Counted from the stretch's first letter, positions 1 to 9,760 are shown. The stretch: DNA of 64,000 nucleotides from Ruegeria sp. HKCCSA071 (GCF_017872555.1 NZ_JAEDOX010000003.1:62001-126000); one strand, 5' to 3'. The notes: generated by a model not told the origin, from the sequence alone. Numbers and translations are program-made.

Positions 1-1382
1 CCGAAAGCCTGGCGCAGTACGCCGTTGAACAAGATCCGACCAAGCTGGTTTACCCGGTGTGGCGCGACCCTGACGTGCTGGACACGTGGTTCTCCTCCGG
101 CCTGTGGCCCATCGGCACGCTGGGCTGGCCCGAACAGACCGAAGAGTTGCAGCGCTACTTCCCCACGGACGTTCTGATCACCGGCTTCGACATCCTGTTC
201 TTCTGGGTCGCCCGGATGATGATGATGCAACTGGCCGTGGTCGATCAGATCCCGTTCCACACCGTCTACCTGCACCAGCTCGTCCGCGACGAGAAGGGCA
301 AGAAGATGTCCAAGACTACCGGCAACGTCATCGACCCGCTTGAAATCGTGGACGAATTCGGCGCCGACGCGCTGCGGTTCACCAACGCCTCGATGGCGGC
401 GATTGGCGGCGTGCTGAAACTGTCGCGTGAACGCATCACCGGCTATCGCAACTTTGGTACCAAGCTTTGGAATGCCGTCCGCTTTGCCGAGATGAATGAG
501 GTCTTTACCGACGCTGTGCCGCAGCTGGATGTGGCCGACCTGAAACCTAAGGCCGCCGTCAACCGCTGGATCATCGGCGAAACCGCCCGCGTGCGGGAAG
601 AGGTCGACGCGGCGCTGGAAAGCTATCGCTTCAACGATGCCGCCAACGGGCTTTATGCCTTTGTCTGGGGCAAGGTCTGCGACTGGTACGTGGAACTGTC
701 CAAACCGCTGCTGCAAGGCGACGACGCCGCGGCGCAGACCGAGACCCGCGCCACCATGCGCTGGGTTCTGGATCAGTGCATGGTCCTTCTGCACCCGATC
801 ATGCCCTTCATCACCGAAGAGCTGTGGGGCCTGACCGGCAACCGCGCGAAAATGGTCGTCCACGCCGACTGGCCGACCTACGGCACCGAACTGGTCGACG
901 CCGACGCGGATCGTGAAATGAACTGGGTGATCTCGGTGATCGAGAACACCCGCTCGGCCCGTGCCCAGATGCGGGTTCCTGCTGGCCTCTACGTACCGAT
1001 GCTGGTGACCGAGATCGACGCCAACGGCCAAGCCGCGTGGGACCGCAACGAGGCGCTGATCAAACGTCTGGCCCGCATCGACAGCCTGACCAGAGCAGAC
1101 ACGCTGCCCAAGGGCACCATCTCGATTGCCGCCCCCGGAGCCTCCTTCGGCCTGCCGCTGGCGGATATCATCGACATCGGCGCGGAAAAGGAGCGGCTGG
1201 AGAAAGCCAAGGGCAAGCTGGCCAAGGAACTGGGTGGCTTGCGCGGGCGTCTGAACAACCCCAAATTCGTGGCCTCGGCCCCGGAAGAGGTGGTCGAGGA
1301 AGCCAAAGCCAACCTCGCCGCCCGCGAGGAAGAAGAAGCCAAGCTGAACGAGGCGCTGGCCCGTCTGGCCGAGATCGCCTGA
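1..1382 (+). CDS. valS: Valyl-tRNA synthetase, C-terminal part (5' truncated)
   Basis: Charges tRNA-Val with valine in the cytoplasm. The reading frame is open from base 3 and enters from outside the window, so only about the last 460 residues are present. Visible are the [10 protein letters not shown] and [10 protein letters not shown] segments of the class I catalytic core, the [10 protein letters not shown] signature (KMSKS loop with Thr for the last Ser, near base 304), the anticodon-binding region, and a charged C-terminal coiled coil ([12 protein letters not shown] onward, from about base 1195) that is typical of ValRS and separates it from IleRS and LeuRS. The HIGH motif lies upstream of the window. 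A strong intrinsic terminator follows the stop codon. Family assignment is firm; the missing start is simply the window edge. Confidence 0.96.
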   Translation, partial: ESLAQYAVEQDPTKLVYPVWRDPDVLDTWFSSGLWPIGTLGWPEQTEELQRYFPTDVLITGFDILFFWVARMMMMQLAVVDQIPFHTVYLHQLVRDEKGKKMSKTTGNVIDPLEIVDEFGADALRFTNASMAAIGGVLKLSRERITGYRNFGTKLWNAVRFAEMNEVFTDAVPQLDVADLKPKAAVNRWIIGETARVREEVDAALESYRFNDAANGLYAFVWGKVCDWYVELSKPLLQGDDAAAQTETRATMRWVLDQCMVLLHPIMPFITEELWGLTGNRAKMVVHADWPTYGTELVDADADREMNWVISVIENTRSARAQMRVPAGLYVPMLVTEIDANGQAAWDRNEALIKRLARIDSLTRADTLPKGTISIAAPGASFGLPLADIIDIGAEKERLEKAKGKLAKELGGLRGRLNNPKFVASAPEEVVEEAKANLAAREEEEAKLNEALARLAEIA

Positions 1383-1413
1383 TCTTCATCTTTTCAAAAA
1401 TACTCATACCCCG

Positions 1414-1446
1414 AACCCCGCCGCTGATCCGGCGGGGTTTTCTTTT
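1414..1446 (+). terminator. Rho-independent terminator of valS
   Basis: CCCCGCCG (1416-1423) pairs with CGGCGGGG (1430-1437) around a 6-base loop; AA/TT extends the stem and a T-rich tail follows (1438-1446). It starts 31 bases after the valS stop. Confidence 0.85.
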
Positions 1447-1517
1447 GCGCGTTCAGACCTTGCCCGCCCCTGCCGCCGCTTGTTAGCAATCACCAACCCC
1501 AACCGCCCGAGGCTGTC

Positions 1518-2681
1518 ATGACCCAGTTTGCCCCACCGCTCCAGACAGTCTCGACCGGGCTGGTTGTCGCCATTGTCGGGTTCTTCAGTTCCTTTCCGAT
1601 CGTGTTGCAGGGGCTGGCCGCGATGGGGGCGTCTCCGGCGCAGGCGGCCTCGGGTCTGATGATGGCGGCCATCGCAATGGGACTGACCGCCATTGTGCTG
1701 AGCCTGTGGTACCGGCAACCGATCAGCGTCGCCTGGTCGACGCCGGGGGCGGCGCTGCTGGTGGTGTCCGCGACACCGGCGCTGGGGTTTGCCGAGGCAA
1801 CGGGCGCCTTCCTGTGTGCAGGGGCGCTGACGGTGCTGGCCGGGCTCTGGCGGCCACTGGGGCGGCTGGCGGCCGCCATTCCGACGACACTGGCGCAGGC
1901 CATGCTGGGCGGCGTTCTGCTGCCGCTTTGCATTCTGCCCTTTCAGGCCGCAGCCGAATTGCCCGCGCAAGCCCTGCCGGTGATCCTGACATGGTTCATC
2001 GCGGGCTGGATCAACCGGCTGTTCGCCGTTCCGGCGGCCGTTGTCTCCGCCGCGCTGGTTGTGGTGCTGAACGCAGGCGACGCATCGGTGACCCCCGCGC
2101 GATGGCTGGCGGCACCGGTCTGGACCACGCCCAGTTTCTCGCTGGCCTCGACCATCGGGATCGCCATCCCGCTGTTCATTGTCACGATGGCGACCCAGAA
2201 CATCCCCGGCATCGCGGTGATGCGCAGCTTTGGCTATACCCCGGCTCCGGGCAGGCTGTTTTCATCCGTGGGTGGGGCGAGCCTGTTATCGGCACCATTT
2301 GGTGCACCTGCAACCTGCCTTGCGGCGATCACGGCTGCGATGTGTTCCAACGAAGACAGCCACCCCGATCCCGCGCAACGGTACTGGTCGGCCATCATGA
2401 GTGGTGTGTTCTATGGTGTATTCGGTATCTTTGCCGTGGCGATTACCGGCTTTGCATCCCATGCCGATCCGCTGTTGATGGGGACACTGACCGGTGTCGC
2501 CCTGATCGGCGTGCTAGCCAATTCGATTTTCGCCGCACTTGAGGTTCCGGCCGAGCGTGAGGCCGCGATGCTGACCTTTGCGATCACCGCATCGGGTATC
2601 TCGGTCTTTGGGCTGGGCGCGGCGGTCTGGGGCCTGCTGGTCGGCGGGCTGGCCTATCTGGTGAGCACCAGAATACGGTAA
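1518..2681 (+). CDS. BenE-family benzoate/H+ symporter-like transporter
   Basis: Predicted inner-membrane secondary transporter of 387 residues, the usual BenE length (about 390). It opens with a hydrophobic helix (VVAIVGFFSSFPIVLQ), then alternating hydrophobic segments to the C-terminus, with the BenE-like WSTPGAALL and GAPATCLAAITAA segments. BenE proteins import benzoate by proton symport, but no benzoate-catabolic gene lies nearby, so the substrate is uncertain. ATG follows a modest CGAGG about 6 bases upstream. The preceding valS terminator suggests its own promoter, although none is obvious in the short gap of about 70 bases. Good family confidence, low substrate confidence. Confidence 0.85.
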   Translation: MTQFAPPLQTVSTGLVVAIVGFFSSFPIVLQGLAAMGASPAQAASGLMMAAIAMGLTAIVLSLWYRQPISVAWSTPGAALLVVSATPALGFAEATGAFLCAGALTVLAGLWRPLGRLAAAIPTTLAQAMLGGVLLPLCILPFQAAAELPAQALPVILTWFIAGWINRLFAVPAAVVSAALVVVLNAGDASVTPARWLAAPVWTTPSFSLASTIGIAIPLFIVTMATQNIPGIAVMRSFGYTPAPGRLFSSVGGASLLSAPFGAPATCLAAITAAMCSNEDSHPDPAQRYWSAIMSGVFYGVFGIFAVAITGFASHADPLLMGTLTGVALIGVLANSIFAALEVPAEREAAMLTFAITASGISVFGLGAAVWGLLVGGLAYLVSTRIR

Positions 2682-2750
2682 CCGCTTTCGCATCCCGCCC
2701 TTACCGGGACTAATCGCCCCTTGGTTGGCTCGGTAGAACGCAAAGCCGAT

Positions 2751-2822
2751 ATGACGGAAAACGACTATTTTTCAATGCGTTACAACATGGCCCGCGATGC
2801 GCGGCGGGCTTTCATGCGGTGA
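2751..2822 (+). CDS. Possible 23-residue small protein
   Basis: An ATG-to-TGA frame encoding MTENDYFSMRYNMARDARR and four more residues fills the end of the gap between the BenE-like gene and the convergent crotonase gene. Its stop codon directly abuts the crotonase stop. The peptide is basic and amphipathic and is not repetitive. No good Shine-Dalgarno sequence is visible, so this may be chance. The exact fit between neighbours is the only positive sign. Confidence 0.25.
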   Translation: MTENDYFSMRYNMARDARRAFMR

Positions 2823-3605
2823 TCACTTGAACTCGGGCTTGCGGCCCTGCATCTGCGCCATCACGACCTCCATCTGATGAGGTTTGCCGATCAGCTCTAC
2901 CTGCTCGGCGGATTCCGCCTTGAGAACATCCGCGCGGGGCTGGGTTTCGGCCACTTCGATCAGCCGCTTGGCGGCACGGATGGCCGAGGGGCTTTGACCG
3001 GCGATATTCTCGGCAATGGCCAGAGCTTCGGTCAGCGGATCATCTGAAAGCTGCGTGACCAGCCCCCAATCCATCGCCTGCTGCGCGCCGATGGGCCGGG
3101 CCGTGTACGTCAGCAGACGCAGAACGTCCGAACGCACAAGCCGGGGCAACAGAACCATGCCGCCCATATCGGGGATGATACCCCATTTCATCTCCATCAC
3201 CGCCAGTTTCGCCTCGGGGTGCGCGATACGGATATCCGCGCCCAGCGCGATTTGCAGGCCACCGCCATAGGCGACGCCCTGAATGGCGCAGATCACCGGC
3301 ACCGGTACGCGACGCCATATCAGCGCCAGCTCCTGCATTTCGTTGGCATCTTCGTGGCTGCGGGTCATCAGCCATTCGGTGGGGTCCATATGGGCCATCT
3401 TGGCAAAGCTTGCCATGTCGAGCCCGGCGCAGAAGCTTTTCCCCTCGCCCGACAAAACCACGGCGCGGGCGTCCGAGGCGGCGACCTCTTGCCCGGCTGA
3501 GAGCAATGCCTTGACCATCGCGTCATCCAGCGCGTTCATCTTGTCACCTCGGGTCAGGGTGACATGGGCAACATGGTCTTGATAGGTGACGGATACGCGT
3601 GACAT
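2823..3605 (-). CDS. Enoyl-CoA hydratase/isomerase (crotonase) family protein
   Basis: Soluble crotonase-fold enzyme of 260 residues (usual 255-270) acting on acyl-CoA thioesters. The oxyanion-hole segments SFCAGLDM (about 57-64) and AYGGGLQIALGAD (112-124) are present. Aligned to hydratase, the second catalytic Glu is kept (E138 in MEMKWGIIPD) but the first catalytic Glu (GGGCEL in hydratase) is Gln118 (GGGLQI). An Asp (D146) sits eight residues after E138, the same spacing as the Glu/Asp pair of dienoyl-CoA isomerases. Plain hydration is therefore doubtful and an isomerase-type reaction is possible. Single gene; a short upstream gap separates it from the beta-propeller gene on the same strand. 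Confidence 0.85.
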   Translation of the reverse strand: MSRVSVTYQDHVAHVTLTRGDKMNALDDAMVKALLSAGQEVAASDARAVVLSGEGKSFCAGLDMASFAKMAHMDPTEWLMTRSHEDANEMQELALIWRRVPVPVICAIQGVAYGGGLQIALGADIRIAHPEAKLAVMEMKWGIIPDMGGMVLLPRLVRSDVLRLLTYTARPIGAQQAMDWGLVTQLSDDPLTEALAIAENIAGQSPSAIRAAKRLIEVAETQPRADVLKAESAEQVELIGKPHQMEVVMAQMQGRKPEFK

Positions 3606-3671
3606 GGGGGACCTCCCGAAATTCAGTTGCGGCGACCATGCCCGGACGGGACGCCGATTTCCACTGCGACG

Positions 3672-4742
3672 TCAGGGCATATCGCTGACAGGCATCCGCC
3701 CGAACCAGGGGGAATCAAGCGTCATGACATAAAACTGATCGCCCATGATCCGGCCCCCTGTCGTGATACCAATACGGCCCTGCGGATCCTGTAGCGTGCG
3801 CAGGATCGTGCCTTCACCATCGAACTGCACCAGCATACCCCGGTGGATCGGCGCGGGGCGCACGGTGGGACCCAGCCGCCAGATCACCTTGCGCAGGAAG
3901 GGGTACGGCATCAGCACCTCGGACGGAACGCGCGGGCTGGCAAAGGCCATCCAGTAGGTGCCATCGCCCTGTGCTTCGAGATTGTCGGGATAGCCGGGCA
4001 GGTTGTCCAGCAAGACCTCTTGCTGACCGGCTTTCGGCCCGCTGAGCCACAGCTTGTGCACCCGTGCGCGGCCGGTTTCGGCGATCAACAGGAAATCTGC
4101 GTCAGGTGAGAGCGCAATGCCATTGGTATAGACGAACCCAGTGGCAATCTTTTCGGTGCGGCCATCGGGGTTGTGACGCGCGACATAGCCTGTATCGGAC
4201 TGTTCCCAGATGGTCAGGACCGAGGTCGGCTTGGTCCCGCCCATGGTTTCGGGATCGAACCGGTCAGAGGAGTTCGAAAAATAGATCGTGCCGTCCTGTG
4301 CCACGTCCAGTTGGTTTGCATAGACCACGGGCGCACCGTCGATATCGGCCACCACGGATTCAAGCGTGCCCGGCCCGGTCCAGCGCATCACCCCGCGAAA
4401 GCTGTCGGCTATATAGAGTGCTCCATCCGGCCCGGCCCTGAGGCCCAGAGGACGCCCGCCAAGCTGGTCGACCACAACAGGGTCAGCCCCGTCTATGCGA
4501 TAGAGCGTGCCAGACCGGCTGGTCGTATAGACCGCGCCGCCGGGCAGGATGGCGATGTCTTCGGGGCCGGTTTCCCCATCCGGCAGGTGGATCAGCTGCG
4601 CGGCATCCAGCGCTGTGTTCTCGGCGAAATCTCCTGTGAAACCTGCATCTTCCGGCATCTCAACGGCGACGGGGATAACGGGAACGGGCCAGAACAGAAG
4701 ATAGGCAAGGCCCAGAAGAACAATGGCAGACAGTATGCGCAT
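3672..4742 (-). CDS. Membrane-anchored or exported strictosidine synthase/SMP-30-like beta-propeller protein
   Basis: A 356-residue protein with an N-terminal hydrophobic stretch (ILSAIVLLGLAYLLFWPVPV, about 3-22) that should anchor or export it, followed by a six-bladed propeller of the SMP-30/strictosidine-synthase superfamily. Repeating blade signatures include GPDGALYIADS, VAQDGTIYFSNSS, NGIALSPDADFLLIAET and GYPDNLEAQGDGTYWMA. Plant strictosidine synthase makes alkaloids; bacterial homologues are usually lactonase- or esterase-like with unknown substrates, so no reaction is assigned. Divergent from the HisC-like gene; the 90-base gap must hold both promoters. Confidence 0.75.
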   Translation of the reverse strand: MRILSAIVLLGLAYLLFWPVPVIPVAVEMPEDAGFTGDFAENTALDAAQLIHLPDGETGPEDIAILPGGAVYTTSRSGTLYRIDGADPVVVDQLGGRPLGLRAGPDGALYIADSFRGVMRWTGPGTLESVVADIDGAPVVYANQLDVAQDGTIYFSNSSDRFDPETMGGTKPTSVLTIWEQSDTGYVARHNPDGRTEKIATGFVYTNGIALSPDADFLLIAETGRARVHKLWLSGPKAGQQEVLLDNLPGYPDNLEAQGDGTYWMAFASPRVPSEVLMPYPFLRKVIWRLGPTVRPAPIHRGMLVQFDGEGTILRTLQDPQGRIGITTGGRIMGDQFYVMTLDSPWFGRMPVSDMP

Positions 4743-4832
4743 CTGCGCTCCTTACTTATGTTTCAATACGCTCTGACGCGCGGAATGAGGTGCGCGCTTG
4801 CCCGAAGCCCGGGCTTGGGGTTATCTGCAGGC

Positions 4833-5948
4833 ATGACAGGACCTCGATACACCCCGCTTGCCCAATCCCTGCCCGCCACCGTGCCCTTTGTGGGCCCCGA
4901 AACGCAAGAGCGTCAGCGCGGCGCGGCGTTCATTGCCCGTCTTGGGGCCAATGAGAGCGTGTTTGGCCCCTCGCCCCGCGCGATCCGGGCTATGGAGCAG
5001 GCCGCGTCTGATATCTGGATGTATGCCGATCCCGAGAACCACGATCTGCGCCATGCTTTGGCCGAGTATCATGGGGTAACGCCCGAAAATATCGTCGTAG
5101 GCGAAGGGATTGACGGGCTTCTGGGTTATCTTGTGCGTCTGATTGTAGGGCCCGGGGATTCGGTTGTGACCTCGGACGGGGCTTATCCGACGTTCAATTA
5201 TCATGTGGCCGGGTTCGGTGGCGTTCTGCACAAGGTCCCTTATGCCGGGGATCACGAAGACCCGGCAGCCCTGTTTGCGAAGGCGGCCGAGGTGGGTGCA
5301 AAACTGGTCTATCTGGCCAATCCGGACAATCCGATAGGCAGCTGGCATTCTGGCGCGGATATCGTGGCGGCAATGGACGCCCTGCCCGACGGTTGCCTGC
5401 TGATTCTGGACGAGGCTTATGTGGAATGCGCGCCAGAAGGGACTGCGGCACCTGTCAGCGCAGACGACCCCCGCGTGATCCGGATGCGGACATTTTCCAA
5501 GGTCTATGGCATGGCGGGCGCACGGGTTGGCTATGCCATGGGAGCGCCCGACCTGATTGCAGCCTTCAACAAGGTGCGCAACCATTTCGGCATGAACCGC
5601 GCGGCGCAGGCCGGGGCGCTGGCCGCGTTGCAGGATGGCGCCTGGCTGGAGCACATTCAGACACAGATCGCAGAGGCGCGTGAGCGGATAGGAACGATTG
5701 CCCGCGAGAACGGGTTGGAGCCCCTGCCCTCGGCCACCAATTTCGTGGCGATTGATTGCGGGCGGGATGGCGATTTCGCCAAAGCGGTACTGGAGGCTTT
5801 GGTTGCGCGGGGCCTGTTTGTCCGGATGCCGTTTGCAGCGCCCCAGAACAGGTGCATCCGGGTAAGCTGTGGTGACACAGCAGATCTGGATGCTTTTGCG
5901 GTCGCCTTGCCCAAGGCGCTAGCAGAGGTGCGGTCAAATACTGCCTAG
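4833..5948 (+). CDS. HisC-like PLP-dependent aminotransferase (class I/II)
   Basis: Fold-type I aminotransferase of 371 residues resembling histidinol-phosphate aminotransferase. Seen: the N-terminal LGANES substrate loop (38-42), YADPENHDLRHALA (64-76), GEGIDGLLGYL around the PLP phosphate site, NPDNPIGS (163-170), ILDEAYVE (191-198) and the PLP-lysine motif TFSKVYGMAGARVGYA with K223. Several in-frame ATGs lie upstream (4758, 4785). The one at 4833 is preferred because the protein then begins at the family's usual N-terminus; its ribosome site is weak. No his gene is nearby, so histidine synthesis is only one option (aromatic or branched amino-acid transamination are others). Confidence 0.85.
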   Translation: MTGPRYTPLAQSLPATVPFVGPETQERQRGAAFIARLGANESVFGPSPRAIRAMEQAASDIWMYADPENHDLRHALAEYHGVTPENIVVGEGIDGLLGYLVRLIVGPGDSVVTSDGAYPTFNYHVAGFGGVLHKVPYAGDHEDPAALFAKAAEVGAKLVYLANPDNPIGSWHSGADIVAAMDALPDGCLLILDEAYVECAPEGTAAPVSADDPRVIRMRTFSKVYGMAGARVGYAMGAPDLIAAFNKVRNHFGMNRAAQAGALAALQDGAWLEHIQTQIAEARERIGTIARENGLEPLPSATNFVAIDCGRDGDFAKAVLEALVARGLFVRMPFAAPQNRCIRVSCGDTADLDAFAVALPKALAEVRSNTA

Positions 5949-5975
5949 CGCTGGTCTGTCTTGCCATCGGGTCAA

Positions 5976-6041
5976 AGGGGGGCTGTCTGCCCCCCATCGC
6001 GCAAAGCGCGATCCCCCCGAGGATATTTTTAGCCAGATGAA
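5976..6041 (+). repeat. 3'-gene double-hairpin repeat, copy 1
   Basis: Begins 28 bases after the HisC-like stop codon. First hairpin GGGGGC-loop-GCCCCC (5978-5994), second hairpin ATCGCGC-AAA-GCGCGAT (5996-6012), then a constant tail with ATATTTTTAGCCAGATGAAG (6022-6041). Three further copies occur in this window (near 19150, 19245 and 26950), all in the same polarity relative to the preceding gene. It may act as a transcription terminator or mRNA 3'-end stabiliser. Confidence 0.75.
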
Positions 6042-6073
6042 GGGGTGGATCGGTGCTGTTCGTCTGAGGCGTG

Positions 6074-7264
6074 TCAGGCGGCCAGAACGGCGGCGGCGGC
6101 CTCGAGCGCGCCTTTGCCACGGGGGATATCAAGCGCGGTCATGGCCGTTTCCATACCGCCCAGCATCGCCATCACCATCTGCCCGTTGACATGACCCATA
6201 TGCCCGAGGCGGAAACAGCTGTCGTAGTCCTCCATCCCAAGACCAATGCCCAGTGTCAGACCCAGCTGATGTTCGGTGAACGCGCGCAGGGCCGTGCCGC
6301 GGCCTCCGGTCAGGCGCAGGGCAGTGACGGCGTGACTGCGGCGGGCGCGGTCGGCAACGTTCAGATGCAGCGCGCCGCCTTCGGCCCATGTTTCGCAGGC
6401 CGCCCAGATGGCGGTGGCCAGACGTTCATGGCGGGCCCAGACCTGTTCGATCCCTTCCGCATGGATCAGGTCGAGCGCAGCACGCAGACCATAGAGGTGA
6501 TGTGTCGGCGCGGTACCGTCGAAATACTGGTAGAACAGGTCAGGGTTAGCGCGCGGCTGCCAGTCCCAATATCGTGACACACGCGGCATGGCGGCCCGCT
6601 TGGCCTGTGCTTTGTCGTTGAAAAAGACAAAGCCTGTGCCTGCGGGGGTCATCAGGCCTTTCTGGCAGGCGGTGACCGTGACATCGACGCCCCATTCATC
6701 CATCTCGAACCGGTCGCATCCCAGCGAGGCGATGCAATCGGCCATCAACAGTGCCGGGTGATCCAGATCGTTGAGCAGTTTGCGCAGCGCCGGGATATCG
6801 TTGCGGATCGAGCTTGATGTGTCCACATGAACCGCGAGAACAGCCTTGATCTGCTGGCCTTTATCCGCGCGCAAAGCGTCGGCAATCCGGTCGAGATCCC
6901 AGGCGGATGAGGTGCCGAAATCGATCAGTTGCACCTTTGCCCCGATGCCTTCGGCCATCTCGGCCCAGCCATGGGTGAACCGGCCCGAGGCAGGAGCCAG
7001 AACGGTTTCGCCGGGGGCGATCACGTTGGACAGAGCGGCCTCCCACGTGCCGTGACCGTTGGCAATGTAGATGGCAACGTCATGGCCTGTGCGAGCAACC
7101 CGGCGCAGATCGCGGGTCAGGTCGGGCATCATATCGATGAGCGCGCCATCGTAGATATTGGGCGACGGGCGATGCATCGCCTGCAGGACCGCGTCCGGCA
7201 TCACCGACGGGCCCGGAATTGCCAAATAAGTTCGCCCCTGGGAGAGGGCAGGTGTCTGTGTCAT
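6074..7264 (-). CDS. Serine- or alanine-glyoxylate aminotransferase family protein (class V)
   Basis: PLP-dependent class V aminotransferase, 396 residues as usual for bacterial serine-glyoxylate aminotransferases. Motifs: PGPSVMPDAVL (18-28), the GHGTWEAAL glycine loop (70-78), AVHVDTSSS (144-152), LMADCIASLG (173-182) and the PLP lysine K202 in TACQKGLMTPAG. Expected to transfer the amino group of serine or alanine to glyoxylate, giving glycine and hydroxypyruvate or pyruvate (serine cycle or photorespiration-like salvage). It lies 51 bases downstream of eda on the same strand with no visible terminator, so it may be the last gene of the Entner-Doudoroff operon. Donor specificity cannot be read from sequence alone. 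Confidence 0.85.
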   Translation of the reverse strand: MTQTPALSQGRTYLAIPGPSVMPDAVLQAMHRPSPNIYDGALIDMMPDLTRDLRRVARTGHDVAIYIANGHGTWEAALSNVIAPGETVLAPASGRFTHGWAEMAEGIGAKVQLIDFGTSSAWDLDRIADALRADKGQQIKAVLAVHVDTSSSIRNDIPALRKLLNDLDHPALLMADCIASLGCDRFEMDEWGVDVTVTACQKGLMTPAGTGFVFFNDKAQAKRAAMPRVSRYWDWQPRANPDLFYQYFDGTAPTHHLYGLRAALDLIHAEGIEQVWARHERLATAIWAACETWAEGGALHLNVADRARRSHAVTALRLTGGRGTALRAFTEHQLGLTLGIGLGMEDYDSCFRLGHMGHVNGQMVMAMLGGMETAMTALDIPRGKGALEAAAAVLAA

Positions 7265-7315
7265 GGGGTCAGCCTGTCTGAGGTGACGCCCACATTACCG
7301 AGGGGCTTCGCGGCG

Positions 7316-7948
7316 TCAATCCGCCAGCTTTGATGCCTCGCGCGCAAGTGTTTCGATCCCGGCCCAGTCACCGCTTTCGACCATCTGCTTGGGCGCGACC
7401 CAACTGCCACCGGCGCAGACCACGTTGGACAGGGACAGATAGTCACGGGCGTTGGACGGCGACACCCCGCCTGTCGGGCAAAAACTGATCTGCGGCAGGG
7501 GTGCGCCGATGGCTTTGAGCGCGGGCGCGCCGCCCGAGGCCTCGGCCGGGAAGAATTTCAGCATGTCATAGCCTTTTTCCAGCAAAGCCATCGCTTCGCT
7601 GGCCGTGGCCGCACCGGGCAGCAGGGGCAGGCCCTCGGCCTCGCACGCCGCAATAAGCGCGTCGGTCGCGCCCGGAGAGACGCCGAACTGCGCGCCAGCC
7701 TCCTTGGCGGCGCGGACGTCTTCGGGCGTGACCAGCGTACCTGCACCGACCACGCCGCCCGGCACCTTGGCCATCGCGCGGATCGCGTCGAGCGCGGCGG
7801 GCGTGCGCAAGGTGACCTCAAGCGCTGGCAGACCGCCGGCGACCAATGCCTCGGCCAGCGGGCGGGCCTGCGCAACGTCATCGACGACCAGAACCGGAAC
7901 GATCGGCGCCAGTGCGCAGATTTCACGGGTGCGTTGGGATTTGGACAT
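7316..7948 (-). CDS. eda: KDPG aldolase (2-keto-3-deoxy-6-phosphogluconate aldolase)
   Basis: Cleaves KDPG to pyruvate and glyceraldehyde-3-phosphate, the last Entner-Doudoroff step. The 210-residue TIM barrel has Glu44 in LEVTLRT and the Schiff-base Lys131 in MLKFFPAE, plus the phosphate loop around FCPTGGVSP. The frame is open further upstream, but the ATG at 7948 is chosen because it carries GGAG at 9-base spacing and sits just 4 bases after the edd stop codon. Third gene of zwf-edd-eda. Confidence 0.96.
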   Translation of the reverse strand: MSKSQRTREICALAPIVPVLVVDDVAQARPLAEALVAGGLPALEVTLRTPAALDAIRAMAKVPGGVVGAGTLVTPEDVRAAKEAGAQFGVSPGATDALIAACEAEGLPLLPGAATASEAMALLEKGYDMLKFFPAEASGGAPALKAIGAPLPQISFCPTGGVSPSNARDYLSLSNVVCAGGSWVAPKQMVESGDWAGIETLAREASKLAD

Positions 7949-7952
7949 AAGG

Positions 7953-9758
7953 TTAAACTCCGAAAATGCTGGCACCGGTGTCGGCCGAGCCGACATTCTG
8001 GCGGAACGCGCCAAAAAGATCGCGCCCTGCGCCGTGTTGATTGGCGGATAGATCGGTGGTGACGGGCGCGCGGTCCAGAACGCCTGCGGTGAGGATTTCC
8101 AGATCACCCCTGACCGCGTCAACGCGCAGGATGTCACCGTCCTGAAGGTATGCAATGGGGCCGCGGTCGAGCGCCTCGGGGACAACATGGATGGCGGCGG
8201 GCACTTTACCGGAAGCGCCAGACATGCGGCCATCGGTGACCAGCGCCACTTTCTGGCCCCGGCCCTGGAGGATCGACAGCATGGGCGTCAGCGAGTGCAG
8301 TTCCGGCATCCCGTTGGCCTTGGGGCCTTGAAACCGGACCACGACGATGACGTCACCGGTGAATTCTCCGGCTTTGAACGCGGCTTTCACCTCATCCTGA
8401 TCGTGGAACACCCGCACGGGCGCTTCGACGACCTGATGTTCTGGCGCGACGGCTGATACTTTCATGACCCCGGTGCCCAGATTTCCGGTCAGGCGCGACA
8501 GGCCGCCGGTGGGCTGGAACGGGTCGCGGGCGGGGCGGACAATCTTGTCATTCAGGCTGTGGCCCGCGCCGTCTTGCCAGGTCAACTCACCATCGATCAG
8601 CTTGGGCTCGCGCGTGTAATTGTGCAGGCCCTGCCCGGCGACGGTCAGCGTATCGGGGTGCAGCAAACCTTCTTCGAGCAACGTGCCAATGGTGAACCCA
8701 AGTCCGCCTGCGGCGTGGAAGTGATTCACGTCGGCCAGACCGTTGGGATAGACCCGCGCGACCAGCGGGACCACGGCGGAGATATCGGAAAAATCCTGCC
8801 AGTCCAAAACGATACCACCAGCGCGCGCCATGGCAATCAGGTGGATCAGCAGATTGGTCGAACCTCCGGTCGCCATAAGGCCGACGATGCCGTTCACAAA
8901 GGCCCGTTCGTCGAGCACCTGATAAACAGGGGTATAGCTGTTTCCCAGCGCACTGAGCGACAGGGCGCGGCGCGCGCCCTCTTGTGTCAGCGCGTCGCGC
9001 AAGGGCGTGTTGGGATTGACGAAGCTGGAGCCCGGCAAGTGCAGGCCCATGAATTCCATCAGCATCTGGTTGGTGTTGGCGGTGCCGTAGAAAGTGCAGG
9101 TGCCGGGACCGTGATAGGCCGCCATTTCGGCGGCCATCAGTTCGTCGCGCCCGACCTCTCCGGCAGCGAATTTCTGGCGGACCTTGGCCTTTTCGTCATT
9201 GGGCAGGCCGCTGGTCATTGGCCCTGCGGGCAGGAACACGGCAGGCAGATGCCCGAACGCCTGCGCGCCGATGATAAGACCGGGGACAATCTTGTCACAG
9301 ACGCCGAGGAAGACTGCCGCGTCATAGGTGTTGTGGCTGAGTGCTACGCCAGTTGCCAGAGCGATCACGTCGCGTGAAAACAGCGACAATTCCATCCCTG
9401 CTTCGCCCTGGGTGACACCGTCGCACATGGCTGGCACGCCACCCGCGACCTGTGCGGTGCCTCCGGCGGCGCGGATCGCGTCGCGGATCAGGGCGGGGTA
9501 CCGTTCAAAGGGCTGATGGGCAGACAGCATGTCGTTATAGGCGGTGACAATGCCCAGATTGCCCGCCGTGCCGGTGGCCATGGATTGCTGGTCTTCACCC
9601 GCACCCGCATAGGCATGGGCCTGACCACTGCAGGACAGGTGCGCACGGGCGGGACCTTTGGATCTGGCCTGTTCCATCCGGTCGATATGGGGACCACGCA
9701 GATCGGCGCTGCGGTCGATGATCCGTTTGGTGACGTCGGAAATGACAGAGTGAACCAT
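7953..9758 (-). CDS. edd: 6-phosphogluconate dehydratase
   Basis: Dehydrates 6-phosphogluconate to KDPG. The 601 residues match the IlvD/Edd family, with three conserved cysteines suited to the iron-sulfur cluster: C112 ([12 protein letters not shown]), C154 ([10 protein letters not shown]) and C221 ([14 protein letters not shown]). The C-terminal [19 protein letters not shown] segment is also typical. Start ATG has a strong GGAGGG five bases upstream, lying inside the end of zwf; the gap to the zwf stop is 2 bases, so the two are likely translationally coupled. The Edd rather than IlvD assignment is supported by the zwf and eda neighbours and the longer C-terminus. Confidence 0.96.
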   Translation of the reverse strand: MVHSVISDVTKRIIDRSADLRGPHIDRMEQARSKGPARAHLSCSGQAHAYAGAGEDQQSMATGTAGNLGIVTAYNDMLSAHQPFERYPALIRDAIRAAGGTAQVAGGVPAMCDGVTQGEAGMELSLFSRDVIALATGVALSHNTYDAAVFLGVCDKIVPGLIIGAQAFGHLPAVFLPAGPMTSGLPNDEKAKVRQKFAAGEVGRDELMAAEMAAYHGPGTCTFYGTANTNQMLMEFMGLHLPGSSFVNPNTPLRDALTQEGARRALSLSALGNSYTPVYQVLDERAFVNGIVGLMATGGSTNLLIHLIAMARAGGIVLDWQDFSDISAVVPLVARVYPNGLADVNHFHAAGGLGFTIGTLLEEGLLHPDTLTVAGQGLHNYTREPKLIDGELTWQDGAGHSLNDKIVRPARDPFQPTGGLSRLTGNLGTGVMKVSAVAPEHQVVEAPVRVFHDQDEVKAAFKAGEFTGDVIVVVRFQGPKANGMPELHSLTPMLSILQGRGQKVALVTDGRMSGASGKVPAAIHVVPEALDRGPIAYLQDGDILRVDAVRGDLEILTAGVLDRAPVTTDLSANQHGAGRDLFGAFRQNVGSADTGASIFGV

Positions 9759-9760
9759 GA

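Noticed and set aside
4173..4832. Long in-frame extension upstream of the HisC-like gene
   Set aside because: Runs antisense through the beta-propeller gene; the aminotransferase N-terminus matches the family from the ATG at 4833.
7949..8233. Upstream in-frame extension of eda into edd
   Set aside because: Overlaps the C-terminus of edd in another frame; the ATG at 7948 has a good ribosome site and family N-terminus.
8559..9377. 272-codon plus-strand frame opposite edd
   Set aside because: Antisense to a well-supported gene, composition typical of shadow frames, no motif.
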